64,000 bases of DNA from Moorena sp. SIOASIH (GCF_010671925.1 NZ_JAAHIH010000001.1:485053-549052); one strand, 5' to 3'. Shown: positions 36,549 through 45,923, counted from the first letter of the stretch. Notes: generated from the letters alone by a model not told the origin. Numbers and translations: made by a program.

Positions 36549-38342
36549 ATGCATCCAGTTGATTACATCATTGTTACTATTTACCTGATTTGCATAGTTG
36601 TTTTTGGAGTTATTCTTCAACGGAAAGCATCTGAGGGTATAGAATCCTACTTTTTGGGAAATCGCAATCTGCCCTGGTGGGTTTTGGGGGCTTCTGGAAT
36701 GGCCTCCAATACTGACTTGGCTGGCACGATGGTGATCAGCGCCTTAATTTATGCTCTGGGAACGAAGGGATTTTTCATCGAGATCCGGGGTGGCGTTGTC
36801 TTAATTATGGCTATTTTTATGATATTCATGGGCAAGTGGAACCGACGGGCAAAGGTGATGACTTTGGCGGAATGGATGCACTTGCGCTTCGGCTCAGGAC
36901 GGGAAGGCAATACGGCTCGGATCATAAGTGCTGTTGCTAATATTATCTTTGCTATTGGCTCAATGAGTTACTTTTCGGTTGGGGGCGGCAAATTCTTGGG
37001 GGAATTTCTGGGTATTGATGACCGCTATGCTTCGATATTTTTGATTTTGCTCGCCCTGGTATACACGGCTGTTAGCGGTTTTTACGGCGTGGTATGGACG
37101 GATGTATTTCAAGGTATTTTGATTTTTATTGCGATTATCTATATTTGTGCGATCGCATTCTCTACGGCAACTATCCCGGATACCTTCTCGGTCTCGATTC
37201 CTGGGGCTGAGCAATTGCAAACTTGGAATTTCACGGAGTGGAGCAGCATCTCGCCCCCAATCACAGTTGATCTACCGGGAGACTATGCCATATTCAACTT
37301 GTTCGGTGGCGTGATTTTATTCTATCTGTTCAAAGAAATTATGGTAGGGTTTGGCGGCGGGGGTGGCTATATGATCCAACGCTATTTTGCCGCTAAAAGC
37401 GATCGCGAAGCCGGGTTACTGTCCTTATTTTGGATAATCTTGCTTTCTTTCCGTTGGCCCTTGGTTACAGCCTTTGCAGTATTGGGTATCCATTACGGAA
37501 CCACTAAAGCAGTAATTGCTGACCCTGAACTTATCTTACCAACGGTGATCGCAGAATATGTGCCAGTGGGGATAAAAGGGTTGCTGATAGCTTGTTTTAT
37601 TGCAGCAGCTATGTCTACCTTTGATTCAATAATCAATGCTAGTGCTGCTTACTGGGTTAAGGATATTTATCAAGCTTATATCAATCCCCAAGCCTCTAGC
37701 CAACAACTGATTATTCAAAGCCGCTGGGCATCAATTATAATTGTAGTGGTGGGATTGCTATTTAGTTTCAATATTACCAATATCAATGACATTTGGGGAT
37801 GGCTAACCCTGGGACTAGGTGCTGGACTGTCTATTCCTTTGGTGTTGAGATGGTACTGGTGGCGCTTTAATGGCTATGGATTTGCCCTTGGGACGGTGGC
37901 GGGGATGGTAGCGGCTATTTTAACTAAGGCAATAGTACTACCCAATTTAAATTACGCTCAATTTCAGGAATATGCGCTGTTTCTCATTCCCAGCGTTTGC
38001 TCATTACTAGGATGTATCGTAGGGACATTTTTAACTGAGCCAACTGACCGGGAGGTGATGGATAATTTCTATAGAGTGACTCGACCGTTTGGGTTTTGGG
38101 GAGTAATCCGTCAAAACCTCCCAGCTAATAGTCAGGCAAAAATCAGGAACGAGAATCGGCGGGATATTCTATCTACATTGATCGGGATTCCTTGGCAGAT
38201 AGTCTTGTTTTTAATGGGAATCATGTTGATGATGAAACGTTGGGATAATTTTGGAATTATGTTGTTTTTATTTATTATCCTATCTATTTGTTTGTACTTT
38301 AATTGGTTTAGACACCTGTCAAAAGAGGTGAGATTAGATTAA
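36549..38342 (+). CDS. Sodium:solute symporter (SSF) family transporter
   Basis: A 597-residue inner-membrane protein with about 13 helices. SSF signatures: YFLGNRNLPWWVLGASGMAS followed by NTDLAGTM, the ALVYTAVSGFYGVVWTDVFQ motif of helix 5, and AAAMSTFDSIINASAAYWVKD in helix 8 (Na+-site region). The protein begins MHPVDYIIVTIYLICIV. Substrates in the family include sugars, amino acids and urea-like solutes; none can be chosen here. The C-terminal extension (about 520-597) is hydrophobic and typical of bacterial SLC5-type members. It is monocistronic. No SD is clear upstream (TAATAAAATTC). Confidence 0.9.
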   Translation: MHPVDYIIVTIYLICIVVFGVILQRKASEGIESYFLGNRNLPWWVLGASGMASNTDLAGTMVISALIYALGTKGFFIEIRGGVVLIMAIFMIFMGKWNRRAKVMTLAEWMHLRFGSGREGNTARIISAVANIIFAIGSMSYFSVGGGKFLGEFLGIDDRYASIFLILLALVYTAVSGFYGVVWTDVFQGILIFIAIIYICAIAFSTATIPDTFSVSIPGAEQLQTWNFTEWSSISPPITVDLPGDYAIFNLFGGVILFYLFKEIMVGFGGGGGYMIQRYFAAKSDREAGLLSLFWIILLSFRWPLVTAFAVLGIHYGTTKAVIADPELILPTVIAEYVPVGIKGLLIACFIAAAMSTFDSIINASAAYWVKDIYQAYINPQASSQQLIIQSRWASIIIVVVGLLFSFNITNINDIWGWLTLGLGAGLSIPLVLRWYWWRFNGYGFALGTVAGMVAAILTKAIVLPNLNYAQFQEYALFLIPSVCSLLGCIVGTFLTEPTDREVMDNFYRVTRPFGFWGVIRQNLPANSQAKIRNENRRDILSTLIGIPWQIVLFLMGIMLMMKRWDNFGIMLFLFIILSICLYFNWFRHLSKEVRLD

Positions 38343-38356
38343 GTTTGAAACTATAG

Positions 38357-38520
38357 CAAAGGGAATAGGGAATAGGGAATAGGGAATAGGGAATAGGGAA
38401 CAGGGAACAGGGAACAGGGAATAGGGAAAAGTAGGAAAGACCGCGCTGCATCACTACTCCCGACTCCCGACTCCCGATTCCCGACTCCCGATTCCCGACT
38501 CCCGATTCCCGATTCCCGAA
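38357..38520. repeat. STRRs (GGGAATA, GGGAACA, GACTCCC/GATTCCC)
   Basis: GGGAATA and GGGAACA arrays, a short GACCGCGCTGCATC remnant of the dispersed GCGATGCAGCGC unit, then alternating CCCGACT/CCCGATT heptamers. It lies between the convergent SSF and M48 genes. Confidence 0.92.
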
Positions 38521-38536
38521 ACAACCGGACACGATA

Positions 38537-40255
38537 TCAGAGGACAAAGAAAAGTCCAAAACCCAAAATAATTGCTCCAACTGCAACAGTCAATGACCAG
38601 AAACGATGGTAGCTGTTGACAGTGGTGTTATTGTTTTCCAAGTGGATCAAGTCTAGCCAAGGAGCAATTCCTCTGCGGAACCAGCCAACTACATTGACTT
38701 GGGAGCCAATTAAGTTCTGCACCTTACTGCTACCAAAGAGGAAGTTACCGATTGGACCAAAGCGAGAAGCATAGCGGGTATAAATCATCCCACTGCGGTC
38801 TTGAAGCTTGAGATCGGAACCAAATTTATAGCCAGCATCGCCGCGACCAATTAACTCACCTTGGAGTTTCACGGGACGACCACGCAAAGGACTGGCGTAG
38901 GGGTCACACATTAAGGTGAAGATATCCGATCGAGATGATTGCTTGAAATCTGGGTACATCACCAGGGTCTTAATCAAGGTTCCCACAGCAAAGCCAAAAA
39001 GCATAAAGCTGGGCAATACTGTTACTTGAGCAGTCCAACTCAAGACGATAGAAGCAATCATTAAACCAGTAATACTACCAATGAATTGAGCATTGAACAA
39101 TACGATATCCACGGCAAAATTACCATAGAGCTTTTTCTTACTGAGCTGATTGCCTTCTCGGACGACAGTAGCCATATCAAATTCAGTCTCTAAGTCCATT
39201 TGCTCAGCATAAGTAGTTAAAGCGCGGACTCGTTTACCGGTTAGGGGATGAGTAGAATTCAACTCCATCCACCAACCCCAGGGGTTAAAGATATCCCAGA
39301 GAAAAACTCGTCCAACTTTCTGGGAGTCTGAGGCGATACGATAGGCGGTACCGGTAGAAGCAGCAGCTTTGTGGTCGCAAATACCGAGGGCGCGGGTTCC
39401 TTCAATCAATTTACTGGGTTCTTTTGCTCGTTCCCCTTCTTCGACGATACCGTAGGCAATCTTCACCAAAGCTCGTGATAGAGCATTTGGGTTACCGGTA
39501 GTTTCAGCAGCAAAGTGATCAGCATAGTACTCTCGGGTTCGGGATAGGTACAGCACCAGGTAAGTGCCGATGATGTAAAACACATAAGCTACCATTGCTG
39601 CTGTTTGAGCAGCATCTTTGCCTTTACTGTTACCACCGCCGCGACTGATCCGTCTAGCGAAAGAATAGATCAGGTAGGTGATTTGTACCAAAGTCGCCGC
39701 TAAGGTCATTACGGCAAAGTCCCAGTGGACAATATGCCCCAATTCATGAGCATAAACTGTGGCGATTTCATCATCATCAAGGTAAGTAAATAAACCCTGA
39801 CTAACGACTAAACGAGCGCTGTTTGGTAGGGAACCATAGGTAAACGCGGTGGGATTTTGGTCGTCAATGATACCCAATCGAGGTTGTTTGATATTTTTTT
39901 CTTGACAGACCCGCTCAATCACCTCTGCGCTTTCAGGACTATAGCGCTGGATATCTGCTAGGGTTACCCAACGGGTTTGGTAAAGCCAGCGTTGGGTTAA
40001 GTCCATGATCCAGGGAGAGATGAAAAAGGCAGCAACATTAAAAATTAGGGTGATGGCAACTGAGATGATTAACCCAGTAACAGGATTGTTACTATTTAGG
40101 ATTAGCAGCAAACTCAGAGATAAGACTAATACCATCCCAAATAGTAAAGAGATGGTAACACCAGAGGCAAGGGCAAGATTACCGGCAATGCCTTTCATGG
40201 CTAACCTGATTCCAGTTTGCGCCACTCTTCCGGCTTTGTGACGGGATTTTGACAT
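38537..40255 (-). CDS. M48-family membrane metalloprotease (HtpX-like)
   Basis: A 572-residue membrane zinc protease. Two helices (about 28-52 and 60-82) precede the catalytic domain. The HExxH site is at His170-Glu171-His174 (TVYAHELGHIVHWDF); the third ligand Glu is in SRTREYYADHFAAETTG. A second membrane pair follows, then LNSTHPLTGKRVRAL, typical of M48B. The C-terminal ~150 residues (DPYASPLRGRPVKLQGELIG onward) form an extra beta domain ending in one helix (VGAIILGFGLFFVL). HtpX-type enzymes remove damaged membrane proteins. The small TPR protein 102 bp upstream on the same strand may share its transcript. Confidence 0.92.
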   Translation of the reverse strand: MSKSRHKAGRVAQTGIRLAMKGIAGNLALASGVTISLLFGMVLVLSLSLLLILNSNNPVTGLIISVAITLIFNVAAFFISPWIMDLTQRWLYQTRWVTLADIQRYSPESAEVIERVCQEKNIKQPRLGIIDDQNPTAFTYGSLPNSARLVVSQGLFTYLDDDEIATVYAHELGHIVHWDFAVMTLAATLVQITYLIYSFARRISRGGGNSKGKDAAQTAAMVAYVFYIIGTYLVLYLSRTREYYADHFAAETTGNPNALSRALVKIAYGIVEEGERAKEPSKLIEGTRALGICDHKAAASTGTAYRIASDSQKVGRVFLWDIFNPWGWWMELNSTHPLTGKRVRALTTYAEQMDLETEFDMATVVREGNQLSKKKLYGNFAVDIVLFNAQFIGSITGLMIASIVLSWTAQVTVLPSFMLFGFAVGTLIKTLVMYPDFKQSSRSDIFTLMCDPYASPLRGRPVKLQGELIGRGDAGYKFGSDLKLQDRSGMIYTRYASRFGPIGNFLFGSSKVQNLIGSQVNVVGWFRRGIAPWLDLIHLENNNTTVNSYHRFWSLTVAVGAIILGFGLFFVL

Positions 40256-40357
40256 GGCTTTAGCTGTTGTTTTTGTTAGGGTTGTTTTTGTTGACTTTGA
40301 AGTGAGGGTGGCCAGACATTTTTTTGCCCAATTGCTGACCTGGGAATTTGGGTGATT

Positions 40358-40561
40358 TTATAACTTCCGACAGAGGGCGATCGCTTTTTTGTTCTCACCA
40401 TTGCCGCTATAGGCTTTCACCAGAGCTGCTTGGGCTTGACTATAGTCTTGGGAATGGTGATCGGAAGAATGTTGGCAATAGTGGCAATAGTCTTCTAGCC
40501 ATTGCACCGCCTCTGCATAACGTTTTTGTTTGAGAGCATTTAATCCATTTTCTAGTGACAT
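40358..40561 (-). CDS. Small TPR-like protein
   Basis: A 67-residue protein containing about one and a half tetratricopeptide repeats: LNALKQKRYAEAVQWLEDY and AQAALVKAYSGNGENKKAIALC. TPR units mediate protein contacts. It starts MSLENGLNALK; a possible SD (AGGAGATG) lies 8 nt before it. It sits 102 bp upstream of the M48 protease on the same strand and could be an adaptor for it. It is short, but the repeat pattern is clear. Confidence 0.72.
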   Translation of the reverse strand: MSLENGLNALKQKRYAEAVQWLEDYCHYCQHSSDHHSQDYSQAQAALVKAYSGNGENKKAIALCRKL

Positions 40562-40660
40562 CGGCGTCTTATGATCATCTCCTAGTTCACTCGGGTCCTA
40601 CACTTCTATGAACTGTCTATGAACTGTCATTGAAGGTAGTCTGGTCTTGGTTGGGCTTAT

Positions 40661-40693
40661 TTGACACTCCCCGGCCTAAAGGCGCGGGGATTC
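40661..40693 (-). ncRNA. Right-end hairpin / omega RNA 3' part of the second TnpB element
   Basis: Minus-strand GAATCCCCGCGCC...GGCCGGGGAGTGTCAA: a stem with TTTA loop that overlaps the spliced tnpB stop codon. Nearly the same as 58620-58652. It marks the right end of the element. Confidence 0.65.
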
Positions 40694-40853
40694 TTCGTTC
40701 AACGATCCGACTTGCTGAACCTGGCCGGAGCCAAGAACAGTAGAGGCCAGATCTCCCGAAGAGTTTGGATAATGGATCCAGGTTCCGGTGTGCCCCACCG
40801 TACCCAAGGCTGTTACGGTCGATGCCTGGTATTATCCAGGGCACCTCCGCTTC

Positions 40854-40888
40854 AGAACTGGACGTGAAACTTTCGCCTCATCCAGCTC
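40854..40888 (-). ncRNA. Group II intron domain V
   Basis: Minus-strand GAGCTGGATGAGGCGAAAGT followed by TTCACGTCCAGTTCT: the AGC catalytic triad, GAAA tetraloop, two-nt bulge region (CG) and paired G-U arm of domain V are all present. Confidence 0.9.
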
Positions 40889-40898
40889 CTGAGTATCC

Positions 40899-42434
40899 TC
40901 AACCTTTCGGCTTGCCTAACGGCAGGCTCCAGTGGATTTCTTGGTGGCAGCTTTGATGTACTGCCATTAGGTTCTTTTGCTTCCAATTGTCGTGGTTTCC
41001 ATCGATGTGATGAAGATGTACATATTCGTCGCTTAGGAACCTATGTCCGCAATGTCCACAGGAATGGTTTTGCTTTTTCAAAGCTTTAGAGGTAGCATCG
41101 TCGTATAATATGGAGTTCCTCAAACTCCAATAGACTAGGTCTCCATCGTAGGGGGACTTAGTCCCTTTAACGTTTACGTGTTGATTTTGTTCATACCCTA
41201 CTGCTGGGAAGCCTTTCTTACATAGTTCATTGGCTCTATACCGGTTTACTTTCTTTTCCTTTCGGAATTTACGGTTTGTGGTTTTATTCATGAACCATAA
41301 ACTATCTCGGGAACTGCTCATGTCGCAGCTTTTATGGTAATTCCTCCATCCGCGCACGATTGGAGCTAATTTTTGGGCTTTTACTTCAGCGCCATAGTTC
41401 GAGTTGTTGACCACGGCTTTAATCTTCTTTCGGATGTTCCGATGGTTTTCCACTGAGGGAATACATCGGAATTTTCCGTTTTTCTGGACTCTCATATGCC
41501 AGCCGAGGAAGTCAAATCCGTCTGTCGTTTTGGTCAGCTTGGTCTTTTCTTGATTTACCTCTAAGCCCCTTTGGGCTAGGAAGTTTCTCACTTTATCTAA
41601 AATCTTCTCAGCGTTGTCTCTAGGCTTAAGAATAAACACCATGTCATCCGCGTATCGGATGCTGGGGTGGATGTTTTCTATTCCGTCAAGCGCAATATTG
41701 GCTAAGAGTGGACTAACCACCCCACCTTGGGGCGTGCCTTGCTCCGGGAATTCCGGATTGATGCCTGCTTTTAGACATCTGAATATCCCCATCTTCAGAC
41801 CCGCAGGTGCTAGCAATCTATCCATAATGGAGCTATGGGAGATGCGGTCAAAGCATTTCTTGATGTCTAGTTCGATTACCCTCTTTTTAATGCCGTTGCT
41901 GTTTGATTTTAGGTGTAGGAACAGGCGCTTTTGTGCGTCTTGGGCACTTCGGCCTGTCCTGAATCCGTAGCTGTCGGCACTGAATGTGGCCTCATGGGCT
42001 GGTTCGAGAGCATACTTGGCTAGACATTGCCACGCTCTGTCTTGGATTGTCGGTACTTTCAACATTCTCGTACCCCCATTTTTCTTGGCTATGGGTATTG
42101 CCCTTAAGCCTTGGTGCGTCCAGTTTTCCGCACTGGATACTAGTTTTTTAAGTACCTCGAACCGTTCTTTGTAGGATAAGGATGATTTTCCGTCTACTCC
42201 TGCGGTTCTTTTTCCAAGATTTAGCTGTGTCACTTGACGGATTGCCAGCATTTGTGCTGAGCGGGATTTCAGAATTAGTTTTTGTAAAGACCGCGCCTTT
42301 CTCAGGTCACCATCTCGAACTGCTTTATACACTCGCTTTTGTAGGCGGAAAAGGTTCCGGCGGAGTTGCTTCCACTTTTGACTTTTCCAGAGGTCACTAT
42401 ATCTATTTGACATGTGTCTACCCGTGCTCTTCAT
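40899..42434 (-). CDS. ltrA: Group II intron reverse transcriptase/maturase with HNH domain
   Basis: A 511-residue intron-encoded protein. RT domain (about 70-310) has the YADD active site in SIRYADDMVFILK, IPKKNGG-like IPIAKKNGGTRMLKVPTIQD, and QGTPQGGVVSPLLANIALDG. The maturase X domain (about 330-410) includes FDFLGWHMRV and APIVRGWRNYHK. The C-terminal HNH endonuclease has CGHCGHRF, HLHHIDGNHDNW and VHQSCHQEIH. All catalytic motifs are intact, so the intron may still splice and retrohome. The start may be the ATG at 42434 or 42413 (MSNRYSDLW). Closely related RT-HNH proteins are common in cyanobacteria. Confidence 0.96.
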   Translation of the reverse strand: MKSTGRHMSNRYSDLWKSQKWKQLRRNLFRLQKRVYKAVRDGDLRKARSLQKLILKSRSAQMLAIRQVTQLNLGKRTAGVDGKSSLSYKERFEVLKKLVSSAENWTHQGLRAIPIAKKNGGTRMLKVPTIQDRAWQCLAKYALEPAHEATFSADSYGFRTGRSAQDAQKRLFLHLKSNSNGIKKRVIELDIKKCFDRISHSSIMDRLLAPAGLKMGIFRCLKAGINPEFPEQGTPQGGVVSPLLANIALDGIENIHPSIRYADDMVFILKPRDNAEKILDKVRNFLAQRGLEVNQEKTKLTKTTDGFDFLGWHMRVQKNGKFRCIPSVENHRNIRKKIKAVVNNSNYGAEVKAQKLAPIVRGWRNYHKSCDMSSSRDSLWFMNKTTNRKFRKEKKVNRYRANELCKKGFPAVGYEQNQHVNVKGTKSPYDGDLVYWSLRNSILYDDATSKALKKQNHSCGHCGHRFLSDEYVHLHHIDGNHDNWKQKNLMAVHQSCHQEIHWSLPLGKPKG

Positions 42435-43258
42435 CAGTTTTGTGTACTCTGGATACCCGCCACCAGTTTAATGATGGCATCCTACCCGACAGTGGGGATT
42501 GAGTTTGGCATAACTTACCGAGGCTCGACTACACCTCAGACCCATATTTGCTGTCGTTTTTACTCGTTCCATCTATCAGATTGTTTTGGTGATTTAGGGC
42601 AGTCCAATTTGCCTACCCCCTTCTCAGAGATTACAGCTATCGAAAAGATAACGCTGTGAGAATGAGAGGGTCAAGTCGCACATTTTTCATTCCAGATTGT
42701 GGCTTCATCCTTAGACACTTTTCTAGGACTAGTTTTACCCATGTCACCTCCCCGTTAGCGCCAGTGATACCTATCTGCTTCGGTTCTGATTGCGCCCTGG
42801 TGCCAGCTTCACTCTGCGGAGTTGCCGCTCGCTCGGTGTGGCCAAGATAGGGAGTCACTTGTCTCTTCAAGGGGTGGGTTTTCACCACCATCCGAAAGAC
42901 AGTTAGAACTTTGAGGTGTTTTTAACCTCGCGAGTCCCCTAGCTCATACCCCTCCAGTCGCTGGAGGCTCCTAGCTAGAACGAGCCGCACCTTTTCAAAA
43001 TGTTGATCGCAGCGTTGTGATCACGGTCTAATTCACAGCCACATTCGCAGATGTGAGTCCTAGTTGACAGTGACTTTTTTACTACTTCGCCGCATTCTGA
43101 GCAGTTCTGGCTTGTGTAGGCAGGGTTTACCGCAACAGTGACTCTGCCAAATTTCTGACCAAAATGCTCCAACCATTTCCTAAATTGATACCAACCTGCA
43201 TCATTAATAGACTTAGCCAGGCAATGGTTTTTAACCAGGTTTTTGACTCTTAAATCTT

Positions 43259-43280
43259 GCCTTACGGCACGCTGCGCGAA
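43259..43280. repeat. 22-nt small dispersed repeat inserted in tnpB (frameshift)
   Basis: GCCTTACGGCACGCTGCGCG plus AA (plus-strand) interrupts tnpB between codons for AY and ED. Its removal restores VAYEDLRVKN. It matches the GGCCACGCTACGCGAAC repeat found between genes at 8.8, 15.3 and 24.3 kb. Confidence 0.75.
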
Positions 43281-43342
43281 CATAGGCGACCAGGTCGTTA
43301 GACCGGATTACGCAGCGCGCCAGTCTCTTGGCGTGCTCTATG

Positions 43343-43366
43343 CGCTACGCGCAGGCTACGCCAACA
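43343..43366. repeat. 24-nt small dispersed repeat inserted in tnpB (stop codon)
   Basis: A 24-nt GCTACGCGCAGGCTACGCC-type palindromic repeat between codons for RQR and IEHAKRL. It keeps frame but adds TAG. Removing it joins SRQRIEHAKRLAR, as expected in an intact TnpB. Confidence 0.72.
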
Positions 43367-44115
43367 CGTTGCCTACTTATTTTAAGGTGTTGCCTGCCTA
43401 ACCTATTAACTGCTTTCTTGCGATTAGTTGAGCCTTTCTTTTTCCGAGATACTCGGCGTTGATAAAACTTTAGACGCTTTTCCCCTGTTCTATAAAAACG
43501 TGGGTTAGGTTCAGTGTTCCCCCTAGAATCGGTGTAGAACTCCTTTAGTCCTACGTCTAATCCTACAGTGGCGTCAGCAGGCTCTAATTGTTCATTCACA
43601 TCAACAGAGATGCAAAATTGAACATAGTACCCATCAGCCCTCTTGACCACTCGAACCCGTTTAATTTGCTTTTTGTCGAAACGCCACAAGTCCCAGGTAC
43701 CCTTGAGTTTTAGCTTGCCAATTCCTTTCTTGTCACTGAAGGTTATTGACTTTTTGTCAGGAGACAGTTTCCATCCCGACTGTTTATATTCAACCGATCT
43801 ACAGTGTTTTTGAAAGCGTGGAAAGCCTTTCTTCCCTGGTACCTTCTTCTTACAATTTTCAAAGAAGCGAGAAATTGACGACCATGCTCTTTCAGCCGCA
43901 GCTTGTCGGGCGGTAGAGTTTAGTTCATTAGCAAAAGGGAAATTCTTAGCCAGGGTCTTGCAGTACTTATTTAAGTCGTATTTACTCAACCCTTTATTGT
44001 CTATCCATAACCGAAGGCAGCTATTTCTCACGAACTTAATTGTCCGAATAGCCTCGTCTATGGCTTGATACTGTGCCTTTTTTCCGTATGCCTTGAACTC
44101 AATAATAATCATCAT

Positions 44116-44260
44116 AAATCGACCTTTTCTGCTATACTATTATACTAACACGCTTAGCACAAATTGACAAGTATTAACCTGTATTTTCGCGCTTTGCGAC
44201 TAAAGTCGCTAGTCACTTTCATCTCCGCTCTAAAGAGGCGGAGTTTTCAGTGTTTAGTTT
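44116..44260 (-). promoter_or_regulatory. Left end and promoter of the second TnpB element
   Basis: On the minus strand a TATAAT box (about 44145) precedes the tnpB start, with TTGTGC/TTGTCA as possible -35 boxes. Farther out lie hairpins AAACTCCGCCTC...GAGCGGAG (44218-44244) and GCGACTTTAGTCGC (44197-44210), as expected for an IS200/IS605 left end. The remaining ~290 bp to the cupin gene hold no gene. Confidence 0.5.
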
Positions 44261-44549
44261 TCTAATAAACTATTCCCATCTAAGGAGATAATTTCCTGAT
44301 TTAGAGTGATTTGGGAAATATAAATTTACTAGAGTTAAGGGAAAATGAGACGACAATAAATAGCGATCGCATTTCCCCATAACAGCAGTAACCTCTACTA
44401 AGTAATCAGGGCTAGCTAATCAAGTTATGAAATGTTTTACAAAACTTAATACTTCACTAACTCTACTTGTAGGGTCAACAGTCAGGACCCTAGACCATAA
44501 GGGCGTTTAGAATCCAGTTTTCGGTAAGTCTTGAGAATCTTGCTCAGGT

Positions 44550-44891
44550 CTACTTCTGTTGCAAATTGCCATGAACGGCTAGCCAAATGCAGGGTGGCTC
44601 AGCACTGGTATATTCCACTCGATGCTTTTGATGAGCTTTAATAAATAGATAATCCCCTGGTTTGAGCTTGACACTGGAACCGTCAACGTAGCTAAGGGTT
44701 GCTTGCCCTTGTAACAGGATTACCCATTCGTCTTGGTCTTGGTCATACCACTCTCCCGTTGGTGTAGTTTGTCCAGTGGAGATGATGCGCTCGATTAATA
44801 GGCTCTCGGTAGATATCAACGGTTCAAACAGTTCTTCGGTAGGAAGTTCAGGAGGTAAGTTGAAAATGTTAGCTATCTCTTCAGTGTTCAT
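44550..44891 (-). CDS. Small cupin-domain protein
   Basis: A 113-residue single-domain cupin. The beta-barrel motifs are DQDEWVILLQGQATLSYVDG (motif 1, the second His replaced by Asp/Glu) and LKPGDYLFIKAHQKHRVEYTS (motif 2 with His-x2-His). It may bind a metal or small ligand; the substrate is unknown. Its ATG is 8 nt after the stop of the EEP-family gene, so the two form an operon. Related small cupins occur with sugar or phosphate enzymes, which fits loosely. Confidence 0.85.
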   Translation of the reverse strand: MNTEEIANIFNLPPELPTEELFEPLISTESLLIERIISTGQTTPTGEWYDQDQDEWVILLQGQATLSYVDGSSVKLKPGDYLFIKAHQKHRVEYTSAEPPCIWLAVHGNLQQK

Positions 44892-44899
44892 ACATCACC

Positions 44900-45886
44900 T
44901 TATGAATCAAGTTCAATGGAGACAACGACCTGTCCGTGATCAGATTGCCAAGTCTCAATTTTCTCTTCACTCAAAGTTTCGTCGATCAGATGATCATTGA
45001 AAAGGGAGACATACCCAACTCTGCCAATGCGTTTGGGATTTTGAACCACGAATTCCTGACTCACGAGGATGTGATCTAGGCTCTCGTGGTGGCCATTATG
45101 GATGTGGGTGTAGTAGAAGTCACCATAGTTTTGTCGAGCTTGAATGTCTTTGACGTAATACAACAACGTATCCCAGATCATCTGCTTTTGCTGAAACCAG
45201 AGTTTTCTCAAAGGGGGCTCTCCAGAAACGATTTGAGAGGTTATAGCCACACCACTATCATTGACATCACCCATCACTATTACCGGATGATCCCTGTGCT
45301 GAAGCTTATCCATCAAAATTACCCGCAAAGCTGTTGCTTCAGCTGCTCGCAGGATTAGAGCTCTGGCTTGTCCTTTGGCTTTTTCAATCGGGTCGTTGCG
45401 GTCTACTCCATCTGGGATGATCGGACGCTTGGACTTGAGGTGAATGACAAAAACTGTACAATCAATCGTGTCACTCAGCTTGAGATGTGCTTCCAACACT
45501 GGTCGAGAAAAACGCTTGAGTGGGATGTCTGTTCCTTGGATATCCAGGCATGCCGTAGTGGGAAAATCTTGGATGACGTTGTATTCAAGCACTGGAAACC
45601 TGGAGGTCAGGGCAACAACTGGACTTTTACCCGTAGGCTTTGCTACCACAGTTGTAGCATTGTCATAAACTTGGCTCTGAGCCAGTGCTTGTTGGAGAGC
45701 TTCTTGATGAAATACCTCTTGAAAGCCAACAATGTCAGCTTTCATCTTCTTCAGTTGTTCACCAATCCAGGTGGTCTTAAGAGCGTACTCTGTTTGGGTA
45801 TATATCTTCTTTCTATAGTATGGGACATCTGGTAGCACTAAGTTGCATAGGTTAAAGGTTCCAACCTTGAAACGATTTCGATTCAT
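44900..45886 (-). CDS. Endonuclease/exonuclease/phosphatase (EEP) family protein
   Basis: A 328-residue Mg-dependent phosphoesterase of the EEP fold. Marks: KVGTFNLCNLVLPD at the N-terminus (Asn metal ligand), DIVGFQEVFHQEAL (catalytic Glu), FVIHLKSKRP, VIVMGDVNDSG (Asp/Asn pair), SLDHILVSQEF and the terminal SDHGQVVV (Asp-His). No signal peptide, so cytoplasmic. Substrate could be nucleic acid or a phosphorylated small molecule. It is the first gene of a two-gene operon with the cupin protein. Confidence 0.92.
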   Translation of the reverse strand: MNRNRFKVGTFNLCNLVLPDVPYYRKKIYTQTEYALKTTWIGEQLKKMKADIVGFQEVFHQEALQQALAQSQVYDNATTVVAKPTGKSPVVALTSRFPVLEYNVIQDFPTTACLDIQGTDIPLKRFSRPVLEAHLKLSDTIDCTVFVIHLKSKRPIIPDGVDRNDPIEKAKGQARALILRAAEATALRVILMDKLQHRDHPVIVMGDVNDSGVAITSQIVSGEPPLRKLWFQQKQMIWDTLLYYVKDIQARQNYGDFYYTHIHNGHHESLDHILVSQEFVVQNPKRIGRVGYVSLFNDHLIDETLSEEKIETWQSDHGQVVVSIELDS

Positions 45887-45923
45887 GATTTTTATTTGCG
45901 CTGAGAGCTATGTCTCCAGCTTG

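Larger units (their letters stand above)
40812..42990 (-). mobile_element. Group II intron (complete, 2179 nt) inserted in tnpB
   Basis: 5' end GTGCGGCTCG at 42990 fits the GUGYG consensus. About 550 nt of ribozyme domains I-III precede the maturase ORF. Domain V (40854-40888) and a domain VI hairpin (CCTGGATAATACCAGG with a candidate branch A 8 nt from the end) close it, and the 3' end ...GTAAC at 40812 fits AY. Removing exactly this segment restores the tnpB frame across NILKR|ALGTVGHTG, which confirms both boundaries. Confidence 0.88.
40676..44115 (-). pseudogene. tnpB: tnpB broken by two small repeats and a group II intron
   Basis: A TnpB of the zinc-finger type. N-part, 44115-43345: MMIIIEFKAYGKKAQYQAID through RuvC-I VGLDVGLKEFYTDSRG. 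Middle, 43342-43281: IEHAKRLARCVIRSNDLVAY. Then DLRVKNLVKNHCLAKS with zinc finger CSECG...CECGC and RuvC-III LDRDHNAAINILK, to about 42991. Two insertions break the frame: 24 nt at 43343-43366 (in-frame TAG) and 22 nt at 43259-43280 (frameshift). The group II intron follows at 42990-40812. The last exon, 40811-40676, encodes ALGTVGHTGTWIHYPN through NEESPRL and joins in frame to NILKR after splicing. No tnpA is nearby. The nuclease is therefore inactive, but the element ends remain. Confidence 0.9.

Noticed and set aside
41614..42502. Plus-strand open frames across the intron
   Set aside because: Antisense to the reverse transcriptase and to ribozyme domain I.
42668..42680. GTGCGACTTGACC on the minus strand as the group II intron 5' end
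   Set aside because: It would leave only about 250 nt for domains I-III; the GTGCGG at 42990 gives about 550 nt and restores the tnpB frame.
45086..45835. Plus-strand open frames of 74-155 codons
   Set aside because: Antisense to the EEP-family gene, whose catalytic motifs are complete.
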